Origin: Deltaproteobacteria bacterium
Lineage (GTDB): Bacteria; Desulfobacterota; Deferrimicrobia; Deferrimicrobiales; Deferrimicrobiaceae
NCBI GenBank assembly: GCA_003513855.1
Contig: DOTC01000203.1
Coordinates: 1 to 13,329, forward strand
Length of the DNA stretch: 13,329 bases
Direction of reading: 5' to 3'
Of this stretch, positions 5,727 to 13,049 are shown in pieces. The position numbers and the translations under genes were made by a program. The notes under the pieces were generated by a model. That model was not told the origin of the DNA and made no database searches. It saw nothing but the letters and a program-made list of their open reading frames with translations. Position 1 is the first letter of the stretch; each line of letters begins with the position of its first letter.

Positions 5727-7160
5727 CTACGGTTTGAGCACCACCATCTTGATGCTGGTCATCTCTTCGACCGCGAACCGGACCCCCTCCCGTCCGAGGC
5801 CGCTCAGCTTGTTGCCGCCGTAGGGCATGTGGTCCACCCGGAAGATGGACGTGTCGTTGATCATCACGCCGCCCACGTTGATCCGGTCGACCGCGTACAT
5901 CGCTTTCCGGAGGTCGTTCGTGTAGACCCCGGCCTGCAGACCGTACGGGGAGTCCTCGACCATCGCCACCGCATCCTCGAAGCTGTCGTATTCGTAGATC
6001 GAGACGAGCGGGGCGAACGCCTCCTGGCACATGACCTTCATCTCGGGCCGGGCGTTGACGAGGACCGTGGGATCGAGCATCCTTCCTTCCCGCTTCCCGC
6101 CGATCAGCACCTTGGCCCCCTCGGCCACCGCTTCCTTGATCCACGATTCGGCGCGCTTCGCCTCCGCTTCGTCGATCATCGGCCCGACATCGCAATCTTT
6201 GTCCAGCGGGTTCCCCACCTTGAGCTTCGCCGTGACCGCCACGAACCGTTTCGTGAACTCCTTGGCGATCGACCGGTGCACGTACAGCCGCTGGAGCGAG
6301 ATGCAGACCTGCCCGGAGTTGGCGAAGGCGCTGACCGCGCACCGGGGGATCGCCGCGTCGAGGTTCGCTTCGGGCTCGATGATCGTCCCCGAGTTGTTGC
6401 CGAGCTCCATGGTCACCTTCTTCAGTCCCGCCTTCCGGATGATCGCCTCCCCCACCGGGGGGCTCCCCGTGAAGGAGACCTTCGCGACCCGGGGGTCGGT
6501 GGTCATCCACTCCCCCACCGTTCCGCCCGGGCCCACGACGACGTTGAAGACGCCCGGCGGAAGGCCCGCCTCCTCCAGGATCTCCCCGAGGCGGATGGCG
6601 GTGAGCGGCGTGGTGGACGCCGGCTTGAGAACGAGCGAGCAGCCTGCCGCCAGCGCCGGCCCGACCTTGTGGGCAACCAGGTTCAGCGGGAAGTTGAACG
6701 GGGTGATGGCGGAGACCACGCCGACCGGACAGCGCAGATAGAACCCCATCCGGCCTTCCCCCGCGACGCTTGCGTCCATCGGGATCGTTTCCCCGTGAAC
6801 GCGCTTGGCCTCCTCGGCGGAGAACTGGAACGTCTCGACCGCCCGCTGCACTTCGCCTGCCGAGTACTTCCAGGCCTTTCCCGCCTCCCGGCAGATGATG
6901 GCGGCGATCTCGTCCTGGTGCTTGATGAGCAGCTGGCTCGTCTTTTCGAGGATGCGGAACCGCCTGTGGGCCGGCAACCGGGAGTAGGCGGGAAAGGCTG
7001 CGTGGGCCGCGGCGATCGCTTTTTCGACCGTCTTCCTCGACGCCACGGGGACGTTGCTGATCGTCTCGCCCGTGTATTTGTCGATGACCGGCATCGTCTC
7101 CTTTTCCTCCACCCATTTCCCCGCCACGAGCAGCTTCTGTTTTTTCGCAATCGTCTTCAT
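5727..7160 (-). CDS. NAD(P)-dependent aldehyde dehydrogenase
   Basis: This 477-residue enzyme of the aldehyde dehydrogenase superfamily oxidises an aldehyde or semialdehyde to the acid. The catalytic set is complete: Asn156 in TPFNFPLN, Glu252 in MELGNNSG, the nucleophile Cys286 in NSGQVCISLQR, and Glu380-Phe382 in CQEAFAPL for cofactor ribose binding. KPASTTPLTA (179-188) and the FTGSPPVG turn (230-237) form the cofactor site. MELGNNSG differs from the common ELGGK-SP version, and the SGQVCISLQR form is typical of the lactaldehyde/glyceraldehyde-3-phosphate-like branch. The substrate is therefore open. Family length is normal. ATG 7160 follows AGAGGAG. It lies 37 bases after the dehydratase-family gene. 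Its first 40 and last 18 codons recur in the remnant at 2427-2600. Confidence 0.93.
   Translation of the reverse strand: MKTIAKKQKLLVAGKWVEEKETMPVIDKYTGETISNVPVASRKTVEKAIAAAHAAFPAYSRLPAHRRFRILEKTSQLLIKHQDEIAAIICREAGKAWKYSAGEVQRAVETFQFSAEEAKRVHGETIPMDASVAGEGRMGFYLRCPVGVVSAITPFNFPLNLVAHKVGPALAAGCSLVLKPASTTPLTAIRLGEILEEAGLPPGVFNVVVGPGGTVGEWMTTDPRVAKVSFTGSPPVGEAIIRKAGLKKVTMELGNNSGTIIEPEANLDAAIPRCAVSAFANSGQVCISLQRLYVHRSIAKEFTKRFVAVTAKLKVGNPLDKDCDVGPMIDEAEAKRAESWIKEAVAEGAKVLIGGKREGRMLDPTVLVNARPEMKVMCQEAFAPLVSIYEYDSFEDAVAMVEDSPYGLQAGVYTNDLRKAMYAVDRINVGGVMINDTSIFRVDHMPYGGNKLSGLGREGVRFAVEEMTSIKMVVLKP
7055..7090 (-). repeat. 36-base perfect direct repeat, copy 2 (in the aldehyde dehydrogenase gene)
   Basis: Identical in sequence and orientation to 2498-2533, it sits within the coding sequence for the N-terminal VIDKYTGETIS segment. 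Recombination between the copies could delete or duplicate the intervening 4.56 kb. Confidence 0.95.
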
Positions 7161-7197
7161 CGGCTCCTCTCTTTTCGCGGTTTCTGGCACTACGGTG

Positions 7198-8637
7198 TCA
7201 CTTCTCCGAAATCCCGATGACCTTCTTCGCCATTCTGGCCTTCTCGGGGAGATTGGCCTGACGCAGCATGACAATCCTCTGGGCCTGGGGCGAGCCGGCT
7301 CCGTGCATGGCTTCCACCAGCGTCGCAACGGACGTCATGTTTTCGATGTACCGGCAAAGCTTTCGTTTCTCCTCGGTCGCAAACCCCTGCTTGCCGGCGA
7401 AGTATTTCGTCAGGAGCCCCCCGACCTCCCCGTTGCGGAAGTCCGCATCGGAGGGAAGCGTCGAAAGAAGCCCGCCTCCCAGGTCGTGCGCCAGCCTTCC
7501 TATCTGATAGAGGAAGCGGGTCACGTTCTGCTTCACGGTGTTCGCGAGCAGCGGGTCCACCAGCCAGTTCCCCGCGGGAAGTTGCGTCCCCATGGCGGAG
7601 GAGCCCACGGCGCTCGCATAGATGGTTTCCACGAGGTGGACGATCTCGGTAAGTTTGTCCTTTACGATGGAGTTCTTGATCGTCCCGTGGACCTCGGCCA
7701 GTATCGTCGTCGCACCGAGCAGGATGTCTGCGTTTCCGGCCTTGCACCCCCCGTAGTTGGCCCGGTGCCACGCGGAGAACCGGTCCACGAGCGATCCGGC
7801 AAACTCCCCCTCCCCGGCCATGAACACCCGATCGTGGGGAACGAACACGTCTTCGAACAGGAGGGTGCTTTCCCCCCCGACGACCCCGAAGGAGGTCCCG
7901 CAGTCGAACATCCCCCCCTCCTCCTTGCGTTCGTCGTTCGTCTGCCGGCCGAAGACCAGCGTCAATCCCGGCGCATCGATGGGGACCGCGCAGATCACCG
8001 CGTAGTCCGCACCCTCCGGGGGAAGGCCGAGAGTGGGCATCACGAGGATCTCGTGGGAGTTCACCGCGCCGGTGATGTGGGTCTTCGCGCCCCGGATGAC
8101 GACCCCGTCGGGACGCCGCTCGACGATGCGGACGTACATGTCGGGGTCCGGCTGCTGCCAGGGCGGAAGCGAGCGGTCCCCCTTCACGTCGGTCATCGCC
8201 CCGGCGGTCATCCGGTCCTCCCGCTGGAGGCGCTCGAGGTACTTCCGGAACCGCGCGTGGTAGTCGGTCCCCTTCGCCCGGTCGATCTCGTAGGTGACGG
8301 ACCAGATCGCGTTGATCCCGTCCAGCCCCACGCACCGCTGGAAACAGGTCCCCGTCTCCTGGCCGATCAACCGGAGCATCTCGATCTTCCTGACGAGATC
8401 GTCCACGCTCCAGAACAGGTGCGTGAACCGCGAAACCGTTTCCCCCGTCAGGTGGGACGTCGCCGTCATGAGGTCCGCATGCTTCGGGTCTCCCGCGAGG
8501 TCGTACGTCACCGCCGCCGTCTTGACATGCGGGAGAATCGCGGGGTGGTCATACGGAGCGTCGAGCTTTTCCCCCTGGTAATACACCCGGGGGCGAAGGG
8601 CCTTCAGGCTTTCCACGTATTGCTTTCCGTTCATCAT
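7198..8637 (-). CDS. abfD: 4-hydroxybutyryl-CoA dehydratase / vinylacetyl-CoA isomerase family protein
   Basis: This 479-residue protein belongs to the FAD and [4Fe-4S] family related to 4-hydroxyphenylacetate 3-monooxygenase, whose best-known member (AbfD) dehydrates 4-hydroxybutyryl-CoA to crotonyl-CoA by a ketyl-radical route. All four cluster ligands known from the Clostridium aminobutyricum enzyme are present with an offset of one: Cys98 and Cys102 in TGTCFQRCVGLDG, and His291 and Cys298 in HRANYGGCKAGNAD. Tyr295, Lys299, Thr189 and Glu256 also fall where the catalytic residues are expected. The C-terminal Glu may be Glu442 before the MHGAGSPQAQR motif, which needs an alignment. The true substrate could be another hydroxyacyl-CoA, so the symbol denotes the family. 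ATG 8637 follows AGGAGG by 7 bases and overlaps the ligase stop (ATGA), suggesting coupled expression and linked steps. Confidence 0.88.
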   Translation of the reverse strand: MMNGKQYVESLKALRPRVYYQGEKLDAPYDHPAILPHVKTAAVTYDLAGDPKHADLMTATSHLTGETVSRFTHLFWSVDDLVRKIEMLRLIGQETGTCFQRCVGLDGINAIWSVTYEIDRAKGTDYHARFRKYLERLQREDRMTAGAMTDVKGDRSLPPWQQPDPDMYVRIVERRPDGVVIRGAKTHITGAVNSHEILVMPTLGLPPEGADYAVICAVPIDAPGLTLVFGRQTNDERKEEGGMFDCGTSFGVVGGESTLLFEDVFVPHDRVFMAGEGEFAGSLVDRFSAWHRANYGGCKAGNADILLGATTILAEVHGTIKNSIVKDKLTEIVHLVETIYASAVGSSAMGTQLPAGNWLVDPLLANTVKQNVTRFLYQIGRLAHDLGGGLLSTLPSDADFRNGEVGGLLTKYFAGKQGFATEEKRKLCRYIENMTSVATLVEAMHGAGSPQAQRIVMLRQANLPEKARMAKKVIGISEK

Positions 8638-10202
8638 CGGACTTCCTCCTGCGGGCCGGATGCCCACTGTCTCTTCAACTCGTGCTTGAGCACCTTCCCC
8701 CCCGGGTTCCGGGGAAGCCGCTCGACAAATCGGATCTCGGCGGGAACCTTGTAGTCGGCCAGGCGCTTCCGGCAGTGCGCCCGGATCGACTCGGGATCGA
8801 GGACGGCGCCCTCCATGGGGACCACGCCGGCGACCGGGACCTCGCCGAACACCGGGTGGGGAACCCCGAACACCGCCGCCTCGGCCACCCCCGGAAAGGC
8901 GTACAACACGTTTTCCACCTCGAGTCCGTACACCTTCTCCCCTCCCCGGTTGATCATGTCTTTCGCCCGGTCGAGGATGTACACCAGACCTTCCGCATCG
9001 ATCCGGGCGATGTCCCCCGTCCTGAGCCACCCGTCCCGGATCGCCTCCCGGCTCTTCTCCGGAGCGCCGAAATAGCCCCGGACGATATGCGGGCCGCGGA
9101 GATACAGCTCCCCGGCCTCCCCGGGGGGAAGAACCTCCCCCGACGGCCCCCGAACCTCCGCTTCCGTGCGGGGAACGGGCATCCCGACGGAGTCCGCGTG
9201 GGAAAGCGCTCTCGAGGCGGGCAGGACCGTCGCCAGCGAGGAGCACTCCGTGAGACCGTAGCAGTTGTGGAGTTCCGCCCGGCAGATCCGCCGGATCCCG
9301 CGGATGGTCTCCGGGTCCATCGGGGCCCCCCCGTATGCCGCGATTCGCACGGAGGACAGATCGTGCTCGGCAAGGTCGTCCCTCAGGGTGATCAGTTTGT
9401 AGATGGCCGGGACGAAAAACAGCGCCGTCACGCGGTATCTGGAGATCAGGGAGAGCATCTCCTTCGTATTGTACTCGCTCTGGAGGACCACCGAGGCCCC
9501 GCAGGCCAGAAGCGCGACGAGCTGGGAATGCAGTCCGGTCACGTGGAACAGGGGGACGGTGATCAGCCCGACGTCCTCTTCCCGATAGCCGAGCGTGGCA
9601 CGGCACGACTCGACGTTGAAGAGGGTGTTCCGGTGGGAAATCATCGCCCCCTTCGGAAAGCCGGTCGTCCCCGAGGTGTACAGAAGGACCGCCACGTCGT
9701 CGGGGGAAGACGGGTGCAGCGAAAGGATCGCCTCCCGGTCCAGCGCCTCGCGGAAGGGAACCGCTTTCCCCGCCTCGGCGTCCGCCAGCACCCAGAGGGA
9801 AACGCTGCCGGCCTCCACCAGGGAAGACACCTTCCCGAACTGCTCTCCCGTGGTGACCACCGCGGAGACCGCGCAGTCGGACAGAATGTACCCGACCTCG
9901 GGGGGGGAAAGGCGGTAGTTGACGGGAACGGCCACAGTGCCGGCCGCAATCGCCCCGAAATAGGCCACGACGAACTCCGGCACGTTCTGCAAAAGGATCG
10001 CGACACGATCCCCGGGCCGAATCCCGCGCACCCGGAGGAATGCCGCGAACCGCCTGACCTGTTCATCCAGTTCGGCGTAGGAAAGACCCCCTTCCGGCGG
10101 GAAATGCAACGCCGTCTTGCCGCCGGCGGCCCGCGCCTGCCGGTAGGGAATCTCTGCGATCGTGGGGAAATCAAGAGGAGCAATCGATTGTTCGGATGGC
10201 AT
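8634..10202 (-). CDS. AMP-forming acyl-CoA synthetase (ANL superfamily)
   Basis: This 522-residue ligase activates a carboxylic acid with ATP to an acyl-adenylate and then to acyl-CoA. The adenylation motifs are all present: the P-loop-like YTSGTTGFPKGA (175-186), VPLFHVTG (216-223), YGLTE (315-319), GWLRTGD (391-397), the hinge region DRAKDMINRGGEKVYGLEVE (411-430), and the C-terminal catalytic lysine Lys503 in PRNPGGKVLK. The layout resembles medium/long-chain fatty acid, 4-coumarate and short-chain acyl ligases, and substrate cannot be set by eye. It starts 12 bases after the nitroreductase and overlaps the next gene by four bases, so it most simply makes the CoA thioester used by the dehydratase-family enzyme (inference). 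No membrane segment or signal is evident. Confidence 0.93.
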   Translation of the reverse strand: MPSEQSIAPLDFPTIAEIPYRQARAAGGKTALHFPPEGGLSYAELDEQVRRFAAFLRVRGIRPGDRVAILLQNVPEFVVAYFGAIAAGTVAVPVNYRLSPPEVGYILSDCAVSAVVTTGEQFGKVSSLVEAGSVSLWVLADAEAGKAVPFREALDREAILSLHPSSPDDVAVLLYTSGTTGFPKGAMISHRNTLFNVESCRATLGYREEDVGLITVPLFHVTGLHSQLVALLACGASVVLQSEYNTKEMLSLISRYRVTALFFVPAIYKLITLRDDLAEHDLSSVRIAAYGGAPMDPETIRGIRRICRAELHNCYGLTECSSLATVLPASRALSHADSVGMPVPRTEAEVRGPSGEVLPPGEAGELYLRGPHIVRGYFGAPEKSREAIRDGWLRTGDIARIDAEGLVYILDRAKDMINRGGEKVYGLEVENVLYAFPGVAEAAVFGVPHPVFGEVPVAGVVPMEGAVLDPESIRAHCRKRLADYKVPAEIRFVERLPRNPGGKVLKHELKRQWASGPQEEVR

Positions 10203-10214
10203 CCGCGCCCCCCC

Positions 10215-10745
10215 TCAGTCATCTCCCCGGCGATGTTCCCACCTCTCGCTGTGGATCCGCGACCGGTCGAACCGTTCCTCTTCCGGTTTCCGCGCCTCAG
10301 GGAAACCGATGGGAACGAGCGCCAGGGGAACAACGTGGTCCGGTAGTTCCAGCAGTTTCCGGAAACCGAACACCCGGTCCTCCCGGGGATGGATGCCGAC
10401 CCAGACGGCCCCCAAACCCTTCGCGTGGGCCGCAAGCAGGATGTTCTGGGTCGCCGCCGAACAGTCCTGCACCCAAAACCCCTCGTGTTTTTCCCGGGAA
10501 AGATCCCCGCACACCAGGACGGCCACGGGGGCGTCCGGCACCATGTTGGCATGCGGGTGAAACCGGGGGACCTCCCGCAGGGTGGCCCGGTCGGTGATGA
10601 CCACGAAGTGCCACGGCTGCTCGTTTCCCGCGGACGGAGCCTGCATGGCGGCCCGCAGGATCTCCTCGATCACCGGGTTCGGAACTCTCTCCCCCGTGTA
10701 ACGGCGGATGCTCCTCCGGGTAAGAATGGCTTCCATGGTCTCCAT
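10215..10745 (-). CDS. Nitroreductase-family FMN oxidoreductase
   Basis: This 176-residue protein has the compact nitroreductase fold used by FMN enzymes that reduce nitro groups, quinones, enones or related acceptors with NAD(P)H. The FMN-binding segments are TRRSIRRYTGE (9-19) and APSAGNEQPWHF (36-47). Further on are the ATQNILLAAHAKGLGAVWVG helix region (98-117), the family-typical IGFPEARKP (146-154) and the terminal RIHSERW. ATG 10745 is chosen because GGGAGGG lies 7 bases upstream. A second ATG three codons in has worse spacing. Length is normal for the short subgroup, which acts as a homodimer. It lies between the SDR and the ligase, which suggests a redox step or electron bypass in the same pathway, but its substrate is unknown. 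Confidence 0.9.
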   Translation of the reverse strand: METMEAILTRRSIRRYTGERVPNPVIEEILRAAMQAPSAGNEQPWHFVVITDRATLREVPRFHPHANMVPDAPVAVLVCGDLSREKHEGFWVQDCSAATQNILLAAHAKGLGAVWVGIHPREDRVFGFRKLLELPDHVVPLALVPIGFPEARKPEEERFDRSRIHSERWEHRRGDD

Positions 10746-10774
10746 CGGGTTTCCCTCCCGGGGGGTCCGCCGCG

Positions 10775-11533
10775 TCACCAGATCGTCCACCCGCCGTCCA
10801 CGTAGATCGTCTGCCCGGTGATGAAATCGGACGCCTGGGAAGCAAGGAAGATCACCGTCCCCTCGAGTTCTTCCGGCTGCCCCCATCGTCCCATGGGCGT
10901 CCTCTCGTTGATGAACCGGAACCGGTCCGGATCGTCCCGCAAGGCTGCGACGAGCGGGGTCTCGAAATACGTCGGGCCGATCGCGTTCACGTTAATGTTG
11001 TGCTTCGCCCATTCGATCGCCATCACCTTGGTCATCTGGACGACGCCCCCCTTGCTGGAAGCGTATGCCACCAGGTTGTCCAGTGCGACCGTGCCCATGA
11101 TGGAAGCGATGTTGATGATCTTTCCCTTGCTTCGCGCGATCATGTGGGGAGCTACCGCCTGCGCCACCAGAAAGTACCCTTTCAAGTTGGTGTCCAGGAC
11201 CAGGTCCCACTCCCTTTCCGCGAGCTGCGTCACGGGCTTGCGGACGTTCACCCCGGCGTTGTTCACCAGAATGTCGATCTTCCCGAAATCCTTGATCATG
11301 GAGGAAATCGACTCCTGGATGCTTGCGCGGGAAAGGACATCCATCCGGTACACGTTTGCTTTTACCCCGTGCGACTCGGCCTCCGCTTTGGTTTTTCGCA
11401 GCTCCTCCAGGCTTCGTGCGCACAGGGCCAGGTCCGCGCCCGCCTTGGCGAGCCCCATGGCCATCGCTTTTCCCAGGCCCTTGGAGGCCCCGGTCAGCAG
11501 CACCACCTTCCCTCTGATGTCGAACAGATCCAT
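10775..11533 (-). CDS. Short-chain dehydrogenase/reductase, classical type
   Basis: This 252-residue NAD(P)-dependent oxidoreductase interconverts an alcohol and a ketone. The cofactor motif TGASKGLG lies at residues 14-21 and NNAGV at 91-95. The catalytic tetrad is Asn116, Ser144, Tyr157 and Lys161 (YASSK), and the family C-terminus FITGQTIYVDGG is present. The sequence resembles the gluconate 5-dehydrogenase/FabG-like group, and Arg40 after the second strand (LCARS) suggests possible NADP preference. The start at ATG 11533 follows AGGAG by about six bases. It lies 22 bases after livF and 29 before the nitroreductase. In this setting a 3-hydroxyacyl or hydroxy-acid oxidation is plausible, but that is inference from position. 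Confidence 0.92.
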   Translation of the reverse strand: MDLFDIRGKVVLLTGASKGLGKAMAMGLAKAGADLALCARSLEELRKTKAEAESHGVKANVYRMDVLSRASIQESISSMIKDFGKIDILVNNAGVNVRKPVTQLAEREWDLVLDTNLKGYFLVAQAVAPHMIARSKGKIINIASIMGTVALDNLVAYASSKGGVVQMTKVMAIEWAKHNINVNAIGPTYFETPLVAALRDDPDRFRFINERTPMGRWGQPEELEGTVIFLASQASDFITGQTIYVDGGWTIW

Positions 11534-11555
11534 GCGTCTCTCCTGACCCCGCCGG

Positions 11556-12257
11556 CTAAACCACGAGGTATTTGCGGATGATCTCCTCGTCGTTCCAGAT
11601 CGCTTCCATCTCCCCCTCGTGCCGGACCACTCCTTTCTCAAGGATGTACCCCCGGGTGCAGACCTTCCGGCAGAACTTGAGGTTCTGGTCCGCGAGGAGA
11701 ATGGTGACGTTCTGCTCCCGGATCTTCCCCAGGACCTCGATCAGGTTCGCCACGATGAGAGGAGCCAGACCCTCCGACGGCTCGTCGAGCAACATGAGGG
11801 AAGGGTTCGCCATGAGGGCGCGGCCGACGGCCAGCATCTTCTTCTCGCCCCCGGAAAGGTTGATTCCCTTGGACTCCAGCCGGTCTCCCAGCGCCGGGAA
11901 GAGCTCGAGTACGCGGGCCTGGTTCCAGTACCCCTTTCGGGAGGAGAGGCGCCGGGCGATCTCGAGGTTTTCCTCCGCGGTCAGGTCGGGAAAGATCCGG
12001 TAGTCGTCGGGGACGTAGGCGACGCCCATGCGGGCAATCTCGTACGCCGGGGGGCCGCAGATCTCCTTGCCCAAAAACCGGATCGACCCCCGGGACGGGG
12101 GGGAAAGCCCGATGATCGAGCGCAGGGTCGTCGTCTTTCCCACCCCGTTCCGTCCGAGGAGGGCGACGACCTCCCCTTCCTTCACGTACAGGGAGACGTC
12201 CTGGAGGATGTGGCTCGTCCCGTAATAGGTGTCGATTTGGGAGACTTCGAGGATCAC
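11556..12257 (-). CDS. livF: Branched-chain amino-acid-type ABC transporter ATPase LivF
   Basis: This 233-residue ATP-binding subunit of a Liv-type importer works on the cytoplasmic face with LivG, LivH and LivM. The Walker A motif is GRNGVGKT (35-42), the signature NLSGGEKK (133-140), and Walker B LMLLDEPSEG (154-163). LADQN replaces the usual switch His with Gln, as is normal for LivF (VEQN), and the Q-loop position reads VPDDYRIFP (82-90), in the place of the LivF-type VPEGRRVFP. It starts with GTG four bases after the livG stop, with a GGGGG site nine bases upstream that lies in the end of livG. Liv importers also carry amides, urea, aromatic acids and other carboxylates, so the imported compound is not fixed. 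Confidence 0.93.
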   Translation of the reverse strand: MILEVSQIDTYYGTSHILQDVSLYVKEGEVVALLGRNGVGKTTTLRSIIGLSPPSRGSIRFLGKEICGPPAYEIARMGVAYVPDDYRIFPDLTAEENLEIARRLSSRKGYWNQARVLELFPALGDRLESKGINLSGGEKKMLAVGRALMANPSLMLLDEPSEGLAPLIVANLIEVLGKIREQNVTILLADQNLKFCRKVCTRGYILEKGVVRHEGEMEAIWNDEEIIRKYLVV

Positions 12258-12261
12258 CCTT

Positions 12262-13047
12262 TCATTCCCCCTCGTCGTATCGGAAGATCCCGGAGACCTC
12301 GTCCCCGAGATAGACCTCTTTCACCGTCTTGTCGTTCTTGATCTCCTCGGGAAGGCCGTCCCCGATGACGGCCCCGCGGTGCAGCACGATGATCCGCTCG
12401 GACAGGGAAAAGACCACGTCCATGTCGTGCTCGACGACGACGAAGGTGGTTTGCCCCTCGCGGGAAAGCCGCCGGATGTCTTCCAGAAGTCGCGACCGTT
12501 CCACGGGGTTCATCCCCGCGGTCGGCTCGTCCAGGAACAGCAGGGTCGGCTTCGCGGCGAGCGCCACGCCCACCTCGAGGAGGCGCTGGTCCCCGTGCGA
12601 GAGGGCGCTGGCCAAGGTGTCGCGCTCCGCGGAAAGCCCGACCCTTGCAAGGATCGCCTCCGCCTCCCGGTGTGCGTCCCTCTCCGAAGATATTTTCGCA
12701 AACGCCCTCCACGACCGTCCGGTGAGGGCCAGGATCGGGATCAGGATGTTCTGGGACACCGTCAGCTGGGGAAATACGTTCACGATCTGGAACGACCGGC
12801 AGATCCCCCGGCGGACTCTTTTGTAGACGGGCAACCGGGTGATTTCCATCCCTTGGAAGAAGATCCTGCCGGCCTGGACAGGAAGGTAGCCGGTGAGCAG
12901 GTTGATCAGGGTGGACTTGCCAGCGCCGTTCGGGCCGATGATGGAGGTAAGCACCCCCTCCTCGATCGTGAGGTCGAGGTTGTCGGCCGTGCAGATCATC
13001 CCGAAATGGTTGGAGAGTTTCTGTGTCGTGATAAGCGCCTTCCCCAT
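12262..13047 (-). CDS. livG: Branched-chain amino-acid-type ABC transporter ATPase LivG
   Basis: This is the second ATPase of the importer, 261 residues and normal length. The Walker A motif is GPNGAGKST (38-46), the Q-loop SFQIVNVFPQLT (Gln87), and the signature LSHGDQRLLEVG (149-160), in which the usual LSxGQ appears as LSHGDQ, as in many LivG proteins. Walker B is LLFLDEPTAGMNP (169-181), and the switch His207 lies in VEHDMD. The start at ATG 13047 follows a GGGGAG site at about eight bases. It begins two bases after the livM stop, so the livM, livG and livF genes form one tight unit. Confidence 0.94.
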   Translation of the reverse strand: MGKALITTQKLSNHFGMICTADNLDLTIEEGVLTSIIGPNGAGKSTLINLLTGYLPVQAGRIFFQGMEITRLPVYKRVRRGICRSFQIVNVFPQLTVSQNILIPILALTGRSWRAFAKISSERDAHREAEAILARVGLSAERDTLASALSHGDQRLLEVGVALAAKPTLLFLDEPTAGMNPVERSRLLEDIRRLSREGQTTFVVVEHDMDVVFSLSERIIVLHRGAVIGDGLPEEIKNDKTVKEVYLGDEVSGIFRYDEGE

Positions 13048-13049
13048 CC

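Noticed and set aside
4897..7116. Reading the 258-residue protein as the end of a 739-residue protein
   Set aside because: The upstream part is an out-of-frame translation of the aldehyde dehydrogenase. A well-spaced GGAGG and ATG at 5673 define the real start.
5829..7220. Plus-strand frame of about 463 residues opposite the aldehyde dehydrogenase
   Set aside because: It is a mirror of a well-supported gene. Its similarity to the plus-strand frame near 2500 only reflects the duplicated aldehyde dehydrogenase segment.
7198..9606. Fusion of acyl-CoA ligase and dehydratase-family protein in one 802-residue frame
   Set aside because: The N-terminal 323 residues are the ligase gene in the wrong frame. 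The two genes are in different frames and overlap by four bases.
7054..10346. Two long plus-strand open frames (7054-8754 and 8682-10346)
   Set aside because: They lie antisense to the dehydratase-family gene and the acyl-CoA ligase, show no recognisable motif, and have the composition of mirror frames.
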